Position numbers and translations under genes: made by a program. Below, one piece after another: positions 33,511 through 45,835 of a stretch of 64,000 bases of DNA. Within the stretch, counting starts at the first letter, position 1. Each line of letters starts with the position of its first letter. The DNA is from Chelydra serpentina (taxonomy: Eukaryota > Chordata > Testudines > Chelydridae), in assembly GCA_037349315.1 (NCBI GenBank), contig JBAIAC010000019.1:20212501-20276500 (forward strand), written 5' to 3'. The notes beneath the pieces were generated by a model. The model was not told where the DNA came from and searched no databases. It worked only from the letters and a program-made list of their open reading frames with translations.

Positions 33511-36500
33511 ATGAGTGTGGTGAGCTAATTTATAGCAATGCAAATCTGGATTCTCAGGAAAGGAAAGCTTTGCCTCTTGCTAAATACTCCCAGAATCAAA
33601 CTGAATGCATAATCTTAGCTACTTGATCCATCATTGGGGCCTAAATGGTAGTTAAATAACCACCTTAGCTGTAGGTAGACATTTTGAACAGGCTACCCAC
33701 ATTTTTCCAATGTCTAATTATGAGAAATTCAGCATGAAAAACTTTTGGAAAGGAAGCCAAGAAATGAATAGCATAAACCTCCAGCATTGTTTTTTGTAGT
33801 CTGGTTCTTATCCTTGTTTCATTCCTTTTCAAAGTGTTCATAAAGGCATGTCTGCAAAGCAGTGTCCTTTCCCTTATTCTCTTTTTCTTTTAAATTTGAG
33901 CACTGGATCCTAAATTTGGTCAAGAGCCTATCTTAATAGTTTTTGGGGTTGTTCTGTTATTCAGGTCTCCAAATGCAATTTTGAAATTAAAGAGCTCCTG
34001 AAAAAACACAGACATACCACTGAAGTTGCATGTTTTTGAGCACTGAGCCAATATTTTCAGAAGGGAAACATGGCAAGCCACCCCTTTCTTCTCCCAATTA
34101 ATAGAGCAAATGTCACAGCACAAAATCTTATTTTTAACTAGGACTCCGTGTGGGTACAATTGACGATGGAAATTTAAACTGGGTTATTATTTCACTCAAG
34201 GTGAATTACAGCTGAATCTAAAAATTATGCAGAGTAATCTTTGATTTATAATGTACCATTTGCAGTCTGATCTGTATATTTCCAACAATAAAAGCTGCAG
34301 TGGGAGAAAATAAGTCTGTTATTTCCCTAAATTCCCCCTCCCCCTGTCCAAGTCATTATTTTGAGTTTCTCAGTGTTAAATCTTAAGGTTCATCAACTCA
34401 CATCTTTACAGCTCTGTCTTTCTGTATACAGGACCCTGTCTGCCTGTTTCCTCTATTGCACTATTTTGTTTGTACTACTGTAATCATTTTGCTGGCCCAG
34501 ATCTGTGTGGGTGTGCTGGCAGCTTTACAACAAAGTTACATGGGAACTGAGTTAAGGTTGAATATTTATTAGAAGAAGCCATCTGGCGTCAGGCTGTCTG
34601 TACAGGGGGGCTTATTTCTTTAGTAGTCTCTCCTTTTTCTCTCCAGCTCTTCCTCCCTCTCTCTCAGTTTCTCGTTTACATACTGCAATATATGTGAAAA
34701 GTGGAACACACATCTTTACATATTGATTTTATTCTCTACAATCAAAAAAAACCATTCCCATATTTTTACTGGGTTTTTTCCCTCTCCACTACCTCTTTTC
34801 TATCCCTCCTCCCCGCTTTCCTTTCTTAAAGGCTGCTCAGTCCTAATTCTTGCAGTGGCATTTACTGGTGATGCAGTCAGTAACATACTGCAGGATTCCC
34901 ACAGTAGATCCCTACAGCTCTCTCTCTGAGGCAGCAGCTTCAAATAGTTTCTAAGCCGCTGTAGCTTGCTTAAACATTCATCTCCTACTTCTTCCATGCT
35001 TTCCCTCCTTTAGCTGGCAATCTCATAAAAGAACACTCCACTCAGGAATGGAGTTCAGGAAACTCACTACTCACTGTTAAACAAACTGGCTAGTAGAAGG
35101 GTGTTCCTGCTATTCCACTACTTTGTATGACCTAGTCAAACTTCAATGTGTAGCACTAAATTGCCAGAAGATGTTTACTTTACTTGTGTAAGAGCTCCTC
35201 ATAATTTCATTGTTCTCTTTCCTTCAAGACACACAGATCCCGAGAACAATACCATGAGACTGGCTATTTAATCTCAGGGTATCCTTAGCATTTGTGGACA
35301 GAATAGCTGAGATTTTATAGTGATTCAGGTTTTTGCGTGCTGTATATTTTGGGGTACCCAAAACAAGACACCTTAATGGGGCTTGATTTTCAGAGGCAGG
35401 GTGCTCAGCACTTTCCGAAAAAGCAGTTTCCTTGAAAGTATCTCAAGTTGAGTACCCAAAAATTGAAGCACCCCAAATCACTTTGGAAATTCTTGGCCTA
35501 TTTTTGTAATGTGACATTAAATGTACAATCTGGAGACAGTAGATTCTCAAACATGCGTTCATAGGTAGATAACTGAATTTAGCAGCATCATGTAACCTCA
35601 TTGTTCTTAAATGCATGGCAAGTTTGGTGCTGATGCCAGGTGCTAGATTGATAGCAGTGGACAGTGAAGTTTTCTCTTCATCGAAAGAACCAGGTACTGC
35701 ATGGGAAGCAGTCATGCCCTGTCAGTGTGCCTGGACCTATTTTCAAAGGACCACCTCTTGGTGTGGAAGGGGAGTGCTGTTTCCATAGACTGCATACTCC
35801 TTGATGTCTGGGCTATGGCTGCCAATAACAGTGCCAGTTGTTGCGGGGAGGATTGGGTGGGAGAGTTAGATGTATGTACCTAACTTGTAAGAAGATTGAA
35901 GCCATCAAATTATTTCATAGACACCAGAATCACACGGTGATGATTTTTGATCACTAATGAGCTGAATTCAAACTGGGGACCTACACACGAAAGACTCCAT
36001 TGTCTATTACTAGTCCCCTGAGACTGGGCAAATGAAGTGATAAATTTGAAACTGTTGGTCATATTGAACCTTTGGTATTGGCTGGCCGACACCTGTAAGT
36101 CTGCTACTATCAGCAAGGCTCACAGCAGCTTTCAGAGTTACCAGGGCTAATTAAGACTCTTCTGAATTAGCAGGCCTGAGATCTGCCTGGGCAATGCCCA
36201 CCCTGCCAACCAAACAGGGAGGAAAGAACTCTCCTGGTGCTCCATCTCCTGGCCCATCTGGAAGGGTGAAGATGATGATGATGATCCTGCACTAGCATCC
36301 CAACACGCCCTTTCTGTGGCTTAAATGATGAGGTCAGAGAAGTTGGTCCTTTCCTAAACTGTCCCACAGTCCCATCCCCTGGTCCAAGTGAGGAGAGGGT
36401 GAAGACAACTTCTCTGGCCAAGCAGAGTGGGGACCAAGGAGGATCACCCGGATGCATCTCCTTATCTGGACTAAGTGAGGAGAGTGAGACTTTTGCCATA

Positions 36501-36584
36501 CTCATAGTAAAGGTTGCCTGCCCTGCTCTTAAAACTTAAACAGCTTTGATGGAACAGAGAGAGGGAAGAACAATGATCCAGTAT
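33511..36584. other. Non-coding stretch, weak old repeats only
   Basis: A block at 35375-35495 (GATTTTCAGAGGCAG ... GAGTACCCAAAAATTGAAGCACCC) looks like an old dispersed repeat but cannot be classed. (GAT)n occurs near 36267-36285 and a pyrimidine-rich tract at 34620-34675. No gene is supported. Confidence 0.5.
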
Positions 36585-36790
36585 TTAAATTACTATATAG
36601 GAATCAAAATATCTTGGTTTTATTCCCAGCTCTGCCACTGCATCATTGTGTGTCCTTGGGCAAGTCATTTAAGTTCTCCGTGTGTCAGTTTCCTTACCTC
36701 TAAAATTGAGATAATTAACTGTCTTGCTGAGGTGTTGTGAATCTTAATTAATGTTTGTAAAGTACTTTGAGATCCTTGGAAGAAAAGGTC
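36585..36790 (+). repeat. MIR-like SINE, sense, nearly full length
   Basis: In order: TTTTATTCCCAGCTCTGCCACTGC, TGTGTCCTTGGGCAAGTCATTTAAG, TCAGTTTCCTTACCTCTAAAAT, TGAGGTGTTGTGAATCTTAATTAATG and TGTAAAGTACTTTGAGATCCTTGG. All are hallmarks of the MIR/CORE SINE core and tail. This is the best-preserved MIR-like copy in the window. Confidence 0.8.
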
Positions 36791-38084
36791 TTGGCAGATA
36801 TTTGTCTGAGAGCAGCGTTGCTTACCCTTTAATATACTATAAATATACTATAAATAATAGTATTTTAATATACTATTTCATTCCCAGGTATCCAGCATCG
36901 TTTGTCTCACCCCTTTCTCTCTCCCCATGTCCCATCTCTATTTAATGTAACAAGGAGCAGCTCTGTCTGCATGGGAACATATCTGATAGTTATATCATTA
37001 GTGATTTAAATAACTAGTTTTGCTTTTAACTTGCGGCATTTAATGAAGCTTCACTCCATACGGATGTAGACGAACAACACAAGTAAAACCTGCACTGAAG
37101 TATAGCACTGTTAGTCTGTGACATGATGGGATGAAGGGTGGAACAGACAACACCAACAGAAGGGTAGCAACGTGGGCAGCAACTTCTGAAGAGAATAGAA
37201 AGCCAGCATGGAGACAGGATGAGGATTCAGGATGTCGTGGAGCAGGACATGAGAGAGCATCAGTGCCAGATTGAGGATGTTAAGTAGTGAGTACTGTCAC
37301 CAATTAAAATAACCATAAAAAGCCAGACATTCCATACTGAAATAACTAATAACAGATTCCAAGTAACTGTGCTACCTTTTAGTGCAATGCTGAGAGTGAA
37401 CTGCAAGCTGATTGCAATATTCAAAACTGACCTGGAAAGTACAAGCAAAAGTCAGTTCCCATCTCAGAGTGATGTGTGTCTTTCAAATCACACCATGTAA
37501 TCCATATTTCACTTCTGGTGCGGTCACCATTAACCCTTAGGATAGCCATCTTCATTACCTTGCCCTACTTCTCCATCCTTTGGTTTCCATACCCTTATAA
37601 AAAACTTGTTTGCCTCCGAATCCACTCCTTGTCCTATCCCCTAAAATAAATTTGACCCTCCTGTCTACTCTTTAGCAATCCCTACATCCCACCCTCCCTA
37701 TCTCAATGAGTGCCAGAGCCCTCTCCAGTGGTCCTTGAGTCTTAATCTCTCTGGCCACTTTGTGGAGGTCCTGTGCTGCCGGCTATGTGGGGGTTCTACC
37801 TTGCGACTATTCTGACCTACTAACCTCCCACATCCCTGCTAGGTCCCAGTCTCAGGGATAGATTGGGAACTAGCTATGGGGGCAAGGGTGGGTAGGCTGG
37901 GAGTGCAGACCCAGAAATAAACTGGCTTCTTACTTAAGAAAAAGTGAAGTTAGTTGTTGTTTGCTCCTCCCCAGAGTCCAGTTCCACTTTTCGGGAACTA
38001 GCCTCTTTGGAAAAGCACTTCCTCAAGAAATGAGCCCGTCCATCCCCATCCCCGTCCCCCCGGTAAATTGAATATTAGCTTTCT
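36791..38084. other. Non-coding stretch, nothing recognised
   Basis: A short imperfect repeat of TATACTATAAATA lies at 36831-36875. No gene or known repeat family is visible. Confidence 0.5.
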
Positions 38085-38250
38085 TAACATATTACTGTAG
38101 TATCTGAGCACCTCACAATCATACTGTATGTATTCTCATAGTGCCCCTCCCCACAGGACCTCTAGTAAGTCTATGGGAGGAAGGGGCTTGAACAGTCTCC
38201 CTGGTTTTTAGGCTAGCTCCCTAACCACTGAACCATTCCCCTTGTCATGT
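38085..38250 (-). repeat. MIR-like SINE tail, antisense
   Basis: ATCTGAGCACCTCACAATCAT, GGGCTTGAACAGTCTCCCTGG and GCTCCCTAACCACTGAACCATTCCCC follow the reverse order of a MIR-like element. Diverged. Confidence 0.6.
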
Positions 38251-38293
38251 CACTTCCACTGTGTTCATGCCCCTTTTTATGTCTGGGAATATT

Positions 38294-38695
38294 AGGCCTC
38301 ATCTACACTACACAGTTAGGTCGATGTAAGGCAGCTTATGTTAACCTAATTATGTCAGCATACATACTAGAGCCTTGTACCGCTGATGTAAGTGCCCTTC
38401 TACTCTGATTTAATAACTCTACCTCCATGAGAGGTGTAGGGCTTATGTTGCTGTAGTTAGGGTGAGCAGTGTCTGTGAAGATACTGCATTACTTACTTCA
38501 GCTGTTGGCCAAGAAGTCCAGGTGGCTGAACCCTGCTCCCGGCTGGGGGTGGGGAAGCGAGAAGCCAGGGGGCAGCTGAGCTACCAGTGAGCTGTGTGGA
38601 GCTGAGACCCTTGACTCTTAGTCCCCAACACTGTTCCTCTTCAGAAGGAAAGTAGTGTGGATATCAGCCACCGCTGTATTTAAAACATGAATGAG
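38294..38695. mobile_element. Turtle MITE, Harbinger-like left terminus
   Basis: Starts after TTA with GGCCTCATCTACACTACACAGTTAGGTCG and continues with blocks typical of a turtle repeat (GTAGGGCTTATGTTGCTGTAGTTAGG; AGTGTGGATATCAGCCACCGCTGTATTT). The left terminus resembles that of 15766-15995. The right terminus is decayed near GAGCCCTAGG, so the edge is approximate. No coding capacity. Confidence 0.55.
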
Positions 38696-38734
38696 CCCTA
38701 GGTTATTGGCTATTCTGGTGTCTTGCTCATGTTT

Positions 38735-38850
38735 TTTCATTTAAAAAATATTCAGTAGGTCTCAGTTTTTTGTTCCATGTTGCAATGAAAACAAATTCTG
38801 GGAAGTCTGGATTTTTCACAAAATGGAATTCTTGTTTTCTGGCCAGCTCC
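38735..38850 (-). repeat. Dispersed repeat, 'agctggccag' family, antisense
   Basis: Ends TTTCACAAAATGGAATTCTTGTTTTCTGGCCAGCTCCACT, the reverse complement of the start of 4375-4560 with few changes. Confidence 0.6.
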
Positions 38851-41499
38851 ACTTGTGAACAGCCTACACACCAAGACGTATTAATGGAAATAATTTGCTG
38901 AATAATTTTGAATAATACATGTGATAAAATTGTCATTGGTTTATTAATCTGCAAAGATAAGAGGAAAAGGCAAAATTAAGAGAATTAACTATTAATGTTG
39001 ACTTATTCACCCATGCTTAGTGAATAGCATGAGATTAGCTGTATAGTGTATACTTAAACTTTTTCCTATTTCTTTCAGAACTAGAACAGCATCAAATTCC
39101 CCATCCAATGCCTGCGGACTTCAACGGGTGTTGTTTTGGGCCCCATGTGGTCATTTTAAAATCTGCATTGTTGATTCAAATCCAGTCACTATGCACATGT
39201 CCCTGACCCAGTAGGCCTAACCCAGGCAAAGCTCCCAATGACTTCAAAGATGCTGGTGAAAAGTGAGGTATGGTGCACTGTACCTGTGCTTGTGTGCTTG
39301 CACAACATTCACTGCTGAATTACCCCCAGTGCCAGTAACCACTGAATTTGGCCATGTATGTACATGTATGCACCCCCTCCTCCCCCGGCCACACACAAAC
39401 AAAATGTACATCTGCATGTGTTCTTGTCCTTTGTAGTTATATATAAGTGACATTCTTATTTCATTGGGGGTTTATTAGACATTCTCCAGTATTGCCAAAA
39501 CAGGCATGTTAAAGATAAGATGCTTGCATTAGAGGGATTTATGTTGATTCCCTAGCCACTCAGAGAAACCCAGCTGCTTGAATCAGGCTGCATCAGACCT
39601 AGATACAGTGTTTATGAAATAGAATATGATTTAGACTTAAACTGTTCTCTTTACTTCTCATTTAGTCAAACAAAATATTTTTGTTATTTCTTGACTTTTT
39701 TTCTTTTTGGATGCATTTCCTGAAGGCTATTCTTATTTCAACAAGGAGGCGGAGGGGAACCCAGATAGTTAGTGTAGCTTTCTGGTTAAGAATTAAGAAA
39801 TACTCTAACAGTTTAATAATGATAATCTCCAAATAGTTCATAATAGCATTAAGGGTAATTAATGGCATTTGAACAGTAAGAGTATTTAATCCCTTGGGAA
39901 ATGGTACAGCTACAATTTTATTTACATTTGAAGTTGTTTTCAAGATAGAAGTTGTTTGCAAAAATAGACCAGTTTTGCATCTATTTGATACTTACACTCT
40001 TCCAAATATCAACCTAATTTATTAGAAGCAAATTAAAATAATATGGTTTGCACAAATAATAAAAATAGCACATATTAAATTCAGCATTATATTAAAAATA
40101 AATATGAACTGTGTATATTTCCTGTGGGATTAAGATTTTTCTGAAAAGTATAAATTGCCAGTGCTACTGTGGTTTACAAAGAAGAATAACCTCTTCTAAA
40201 AGGCCTACTTATTTACATTTTAAAAATGTTTTTCCACAAGCCTTTGGAAGCATTAAAGGAACTTAAATAATTTTGATGATAAATGCTATATACTTCAGCT
40301 TTCATGTTTGGGTAGCACATTTTTTTTGCATATAACTGACCTTGCTAAACCTTTGAAAAATGTTGTTATATCCTTTTATATTTTAACAATTTTACAATGA
40401 GAGAAAAATAATGCATGATAATTTTCAAGATAATATTATTTTTGCTTAACTCAGATGTCTTGGTTTTTGTAAAGCAACAGAAGGAAAAGGGTTTAGTTGA
40501 CCTTGATTTTGAAAATAAATAGGGTAACACCTGATTAAAGAGGGAAAAGCTTTAGTTGTAGAAAATATACCCAGCAAAGCATAGTGTGTCAGTCTAGTTT
40601 AGCATTTGAATATGGTGTGTATTCTTCTGGTTATGCTCTTGAGCCTGTTTCTACTTTTGGCTTTTACGTTCCACAGAACTTCTGTAAAATCAGTAGGGAC
40701 AGTGCTAATAAATTTATAATGTTGTTTTGTATTTCTGAACAAGGTACCTCAGTAATTAAGTGAAATATTTATGATGAATATAAAACAATGCAAATTCATT
40801 TGTTTGCCTGAAAGCTAGGTTGTTATTTATTTAGATTTATTTTTGAATGATTCTTTAAATTGAATTGCAGTATGAACAAGAGTGATATTTAAAGCAGAGA
40901 AAATCTGTTATAGCATATTGATGCATTAGACTTTATTATCTTGTGATGTAAGTTTTATGCAGGGGAGTTGTTTAAAAAGCAAACCAAAATCAAAAACCTC
41001 TCAACTTTTATCAAACTAAAAAAGAATCTGTTTTTTCTTTAGGAAGACCACAAGCAGAATCATTTCCCATAGATTTGGAAAGGTTTAGTAGGCATTATGT
41101 TTTAATATTGTAAATTGCACATATGCAAACTATGTCTTGAAATCCGGACATTTAGAACTAGATTCAGAATAAGTCTTTCTATTTTCTTTTTGCCACAGAA
41201 ATGGCTTTGCATAGCTATTCTGCAGCATGGATATGGGTTGTATTTCCCCCTCGTCTCCCTGAATCTGTCCCATAGACTTCCCCAATAGTTTTAATCACTT
41301 ACCATTTTCACTTTCAGTAGAATTCTTGTGCATCATTCCAAAATCCCATAACCAATTCTTATCCAGTGAACATTGTACAACATACAGTGCAGCCTGTGAA
41401 AAATATGAAATAAAATGTCTACATAATCACGAATATGAAAAAAGTAAAATTGTTTTCTTCCTTTTAGAATACTACCTCTTCCTTCTCCTTCTTGTAATA
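38851..41499. other. Long AT-rich stretch without recognised repeats
   Basis: About 2.6 kb without any repeat family I recognise and without coding signal. In a region so full of transposons such gaps can hold conserved non-coding elements, but only alignment to other amniotes could show that. Confidence 0.5.
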
Positions 41500-41680
41500 A
41501 TACCTTCAAATGAGCTTTTATCACCTGGATCGATCGGACTTCAGCTGTCGTTAAGACTGCGCTGATCACAACACGTCTGCCATTCTTCTCGCACTCTTGC
41601 CTTTCTTCTCCACGTTCGTCCGAAACGTTTAACGATGTCATCTTCCCATCTTCTTGGAGGCCGACCGGGGGGGGTCTTTT

Positions 41681-42499
41681 CTATTCTCGCGGGTACCACT
41701 CAGCAATGATTGCGGTCCACCTGTTATCCGTGAGCCGTGTTGTGTGGCCCGCCCATCGCATCTTGTTATGTCTGCTTTCCACGACAATATCTTTCACACC
41801 GCTGTGTTCTCTGATGATTTCATTTGGTATACGATCCAGAAGGGAGATTCCCAACATAGCTCGTTCCATTGCCCTTTCAGCTACCAACAGCCGTTGCTCT
41901 TCTCTCTTCGTCAGTGCCCACGTTTCACTGCCATACAGCATGGCTGGCAGCACTGCTGAATTGAAAATATTTTTACGTGTGGTCTTGTCAATTTTTCCTT
42001 TGAGGACGTCCTTGATGGAATTAAACGCACACCATCCTGCCCGAATCCTTCGCGAGAGTTCTCCGTTCAGGTCTTGGCACATATTAACTTCTTGGCCCAA
42101 ATATATGTACTGTTCCACTTCTTCGATGTCTTCTCCTGTTACCATTATTCGGGCTTTTCGTAAGACATCTGATCGCATATATTTCGTTTTGCAGCAGTTC
42201 ATTTTCAGTCCGACCTGACTACTTTTCTTGTCGAGTCTTCGTAGCATGCTCTGCAGTTGGTTGGTGCTTTCGGCAATTAGTACAATGTCGTCTGCAAATC
42301 TGAGATGAGATAATCTCTCTCCATTTATGTTGACACCACTCCTCCAATTGATCTTGTTCATAACCATTTCGAGGCAGGCGGTGAATAGTTTCGGTGAAAT
42401 TGTATCCGCTTGCTTTACGCCTTTCTCGATTGGGATGCGGAGGGGAGTTTCAAGGAGAGTAATGTCTGTTGTACATCCAGTAGTCGCTTCCTTCAACAA
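41681..42499 (-). pseudogene. RTE reverse transcriptase, main open block (272 codons)
   Basis: The second part of the RTE RT. It covers the palm with FADD, then a thumb-like region and a C-terminal segment (NSAVLPAMLYGSETWALT, ERAMLGISLLDRIPNEIIRE, VVESRHNKMRWAGHTTRL) typical of RTE and BovB-like LINEs. The frame begins right after the lost upstream part; the first codon is not ATG. The end at 41681 is caused by a frameshift at the G-run, since related sequence continues in another frame. The true protein of this family would start well upstream with an apurinic-type endonuclease. Confidence 0.85.
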
Positions 42500-42808
42500 A
42501 CTAATGTACTGCGTGTTAATGCCCTGCTCTGCGAGCGCCTTTAATATTGCGTTAAACTCAACGCTATCAAAGGCCTTTTCATAGTCGACAAAAGCAATGC
42601 ACAGCGGGAGTTTGTATTCCCTCGCTCTTTCTAGGAGCTGGCTAAGGGTAAATATATGGTCGATTGTACTGAAATTTCTTCAAAACCCTGCCTGCTCTCT
42701 CGCCTGTTGTTCATCCAGACTCTGTGAAAGTCGATTTGTTATCACCTTTGTGAAGAGCTTGTAGATGTGAGAGAGCAGGCATATAGGGCGGTAGTTCTTA
42801 AGATTTTC

Positions 42809-43162
42809 TCAATCACCCTTCTTGTGCAGCAAGATGGTATTCGACTCCTTCCAGCTTGATGGTATTTTTCCTTCTTCAAGATATCGACTGAATCTTAAAG
42901 CGAGGGCCTTCCAAAGTTTTTCGCCTCCTGCATAAATCATTTCTGACGTTATTCCATCTTTGCCTGGAGCTTTTCCCTTCTTCATCTGGTGTAGTGCGCT
43001 TTGGACTTCGCTGACAATTATTGGGGGGACGCGTTCTTCTGACTCTTCGAGGGTTGGGAGGGGGACGTTGATTCTTGATTTGAACAGTTCTGTAGAGAAG
43101 TCCTTGCAGACCTCCTCCATCCCTTCTCTGTCGATTACTGTCTCTCCATCCTTGTTCTTCAA
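42809..43162 (-). pseudogene. RTE reverse transcriptase, N-terminal block (117 codons)
   Basis: Reads VPPIIVSEVQSALHQMKKGK, APGKDGITSEMIYAGGE, LEEGKIPSSWKESNTILLHK and KGD before a TGA at 42809-42811. These are the first RT blocks of an RTE LINE. Sequence after the stop (NYRPI, then [11 protein letters not shown], then AFVDYEKAFDSVEF) continues in the same frame towards 42500, interrupted only by the TGA at 42680-42682. Both stops could come from CGA by CpG decay; that is inference. Confidence 0.85.
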
Positions 43163-43215
43163 TGCTGAGCTTTCATATGCCCTACAAATTTGTGATGACC
43201 ACTCTTCTAGTCTTT

Positions 43216-45117
43216 AGCATGGTAACAATTCTCAAAGTTACAACTGAAATGTGGCTAAAAATCTTGATTTTTTTTTAAAGTATCAGCTAATGGCTTATCT
43301 GTATTCAAAGGGATAGTTCCTTGTGAAGCTATTACTTGAGTAAATACATGAACTGTCTTATGCTACCTTACATAGTTTTGTAGAGTTTTTTTGAGAGAGA
43401 AAAAGTTTGGAGGCGTGGGTTGGAAAAGCATGCAAAAGTGTTGAATCCTTTTGGAAACTCATCTGAACTTTACAAATCTGATGAGTCATCGGAATTGAAC
43501 TGACAATCTTGCAAGGTCTGAATTTTCACCTGATGTTTCCTCTGCATTCTGGTTGCACTAGGATTCTGAAAACTTTTTAAAAATTAAGTGTACAAAGTTC
43601 ACCAAATCTTTTCTGAAAGGCATAATTCCCATGTGGTGGTAATCTGGCTGGCCAGCCTGCATCCAACTTGCTGAGTTCTGGAAATCTGGCCTTTATTGGG
43701 CCTCTTGATTTAGAAAAGCATGTATCTGAATTTGATGTTTCTTTCATTTCATATGTTTGCATAGTAGATTTTAAACTGTTATGGATATATTTGCCCAAAG
43801 ACAAGGAAGCTATGTAAATACCAAGAGCAAAATTCATGTAATTGACCAAAGGTAGCAGGTTAAGTTTGAACCTCAAACTATCCTATATTGCTGCCAAGTC
43901 ACTGTCAGCAAAGCACAGGTATTATAATGCATGAGCAGGTATAAATGCAGCAATGAGCTGTTGACAGATTTATATCTATAATACAGTTCTCCCAAGGTGA
44001 AATTAGGCTCCTGCATATATTTACATTCCTAGCTCACAAGCGGAAAGAAGTTAGCAAAGGGTTATGTTAAGGGCCATGGTTAAGAATGGGAGAGCATTGT
44101 ACACATAGGCTGCCCACTTTCAGATACCGCCTTTTGCATTTGATTGAAGCAATAAAGCAGCATAGAATGGGAAAAAAATGAGGCAAGACCCAAGAGAGGA
44201 GCAAAATTGACAAACCCAAATGTTGACAAAATTCAATCCTTCAATGCCGCCTATATTTATTTTCACTAGTTTGTTGAGGTACACTAACAATTAAAACTAC
44301 CAACATTATGATACCAACAGAGTATCAACAAGATGGAATATACTAGCTAACCCAAAGGACGATTCAGTATGCTAAAACTTGAATAAATAAGGCAGTTCAG
44401 TTCTTTGTTTTTATAAAAACCACTTGAGGTATGCTATAACCTATGAGGCTGAAGGCTGGGTATCTTTAGCTGGCTACATTAGATGTACTATGTGGGATAT
44501 CTTGTTGCTCTGGTGGAATGATGTTGATGGTGTAAATATTCAGAAGAGCTGACTCCTTTTTGTGAGTGCATATCAGGCACCATAGTTAGAGATGCAAACT
44601 CAAAGCCAGGCCTCAGCAATATACCCCTTTTAAGTACAATTAAAAGGAAACAGACCTTGTGCTTTACTGATCAGTAAAGCCTAGAAGCTTGACTTGGGGT
44701 TAAACCTCAAACATTTCAAAACTAACAGGCTTGTGCCAATCTCTTCCTGCACCTCTAAAAGTTTTCCTGTTTAGCCATGGGCTCCCTACAGCCACCTGCA
44801 TCAGAAAACCCTCCTCCTAAGAATCTTTGAAGAGTCTAATTAGGTCAAATGCATTACACAATGTATTGGATGAGCCTCCAGACTGTTCATGCACTCAAGC
44901 ATGTTCCAAGGCATCCTCAAGCAGAGGCAGTATTGCCACCTCTTGTGACTTTTATTGTGAGTCTTGTATAGTTATTGTTTTCTTAAAGCCTCAGCTGCTG
45001 GAAGCAACAGATTACATAAGAATCTCAAATTATTTTTTTTAAGTAAGTTTTAGTCCCCATAGTTGGGAAGAAACCCATGTAAACGTGAAGCATGTGCAAC
45101 GTAAAGGATAACTCAGA
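43216..45117. other. Non-coding stretch, nothing recognised
   Basis: No transposon or gene that I can name. Frames of up to 99 codons show no domain. Confidence 0.5.
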
Positions 45118-45245
45118 AAAGAGGCAAGCAAAAAGAACCCCCAAATTTATGATTTTTTTTTTAAAATCTCATGATTTTTGAGCTAATGTTATGATAGTTT
45201 GGGGCCTGACTTGTGATTTTTGAATGCAAGGGGTTGGCAATACTG
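45118..45245 (+). repeat. Degenerate dispersed repeat
   Basis: AATCTCATGATTTTTGAGC ... GGGGCCTGACTTGTGATTTTTGAATGCAAGGGGTTGGCAATACTG. I recognise this as a common turtle repeat without knowing its class. Confidence 0.45.
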
Positions 45246-45619
45246 CAGAGGTAAGCAGTGCGTTCTGATGAGCATGAGACTAGGAAAGGCCTGGAGCATC
45301 TGACTGCAGTGTCAGAAAAAAGGCCCAATAAAAAGACCTCTTTGGCTTCTTTAGGAGTTTTAAAGGCAGGGGAGCTGGAGAGAGGCAGGAGTGGAAGCTC
45401 CTCTGAATGGAGTCGGGATGGCTATCCTGTTTGGAGTCAGATATTCACTCCTGTAGCTTTGCCCAAAATTAACTTGATGTCCGCTTTATTGACCTACTTT
45501 CAGATATCACCAGCTTCCAACGGGAAGTAGAAAGAGAGAGGCAGAGAGAGGACTTTTGAAGTTTGAAATTTGAGCGGGGATGTCATAGTGGGAAACAGGA
45601 ACCACGGGAAAGGTATACA

Positions 45620-45835
45620 TCAGAATGGCCATAATGGGTCAGACCAATGGTCCATCTAGTGCAGTATCCTGTCTCTGATGGTGGCCGGTGCCAGATGCTT
45701 CAGAGTAATGAACAGAACAGGACAATTATTGAGTGATCCATCCCCAGTTGTCCAGTTCCAGTTGGTGTAGCAACACCTGGATCATGGGGTTGCGCTGGTT
45801 GACCATCTTGGCTTATCGTCCATGGACTTGTATAG
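45620..45835 (-). mobile_element. CR1 3' end, antisense
   Basis: CAGAATGGCCATAATGGGTCAGACCAATGGTCCATCTAG is the same CR1 3' terminus as at 618-700. It continues through the 3' UTR (GGATCATGGGGTTGCGCTGGTTGACCATCTTGGCT) and ends within it, so the copy is only about 0.2 kb long. Confidence 0.85.

Larger units (their letters stand above)
41500..43215 (-). mobile_element. RTE-clade LINE, 5'-truncated, few lesions
   Basis: Antisense non-LTR retrotransposon with the reverse transcriptase and C-terminal region but no endonuclease. The RT is of the RTE type, with GVKQADTISPKLFTACLEMV and RFADDIVLIAES (FADD at 42287-42298), and is clearly unlike the CR1 copies around it. Upstream it reads VQSALHQMKKGKAPGKDGIT and YRPI. 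Two in-frame TGA codons (42809-42811 and 42680-42682) and a frameshift near the G-run at 41665-41672 are the only clear lesions over about 1.6 kb. Downstream of the shift the frame resumes with GRPPRRWEDDIVKRFGRTW. It is rich in CpG compared with its AT-rich flanks. RTE elements move by target-primed reverse transcription and are known for horizontal transfer between animals. Confidence 0.88.

Noticed and set aside
36831..36875. Palindromic or origin-like AT-rich repeat (TATACTATAAATA)
   Set aside because: A short, imperfect simple-sequence duplication with no further support.
41706..42218. 170-codon plus-strand frame
   Set aside because: Opposite strand of the RTE reverse transcriptase, whose own frame has clear motifs.
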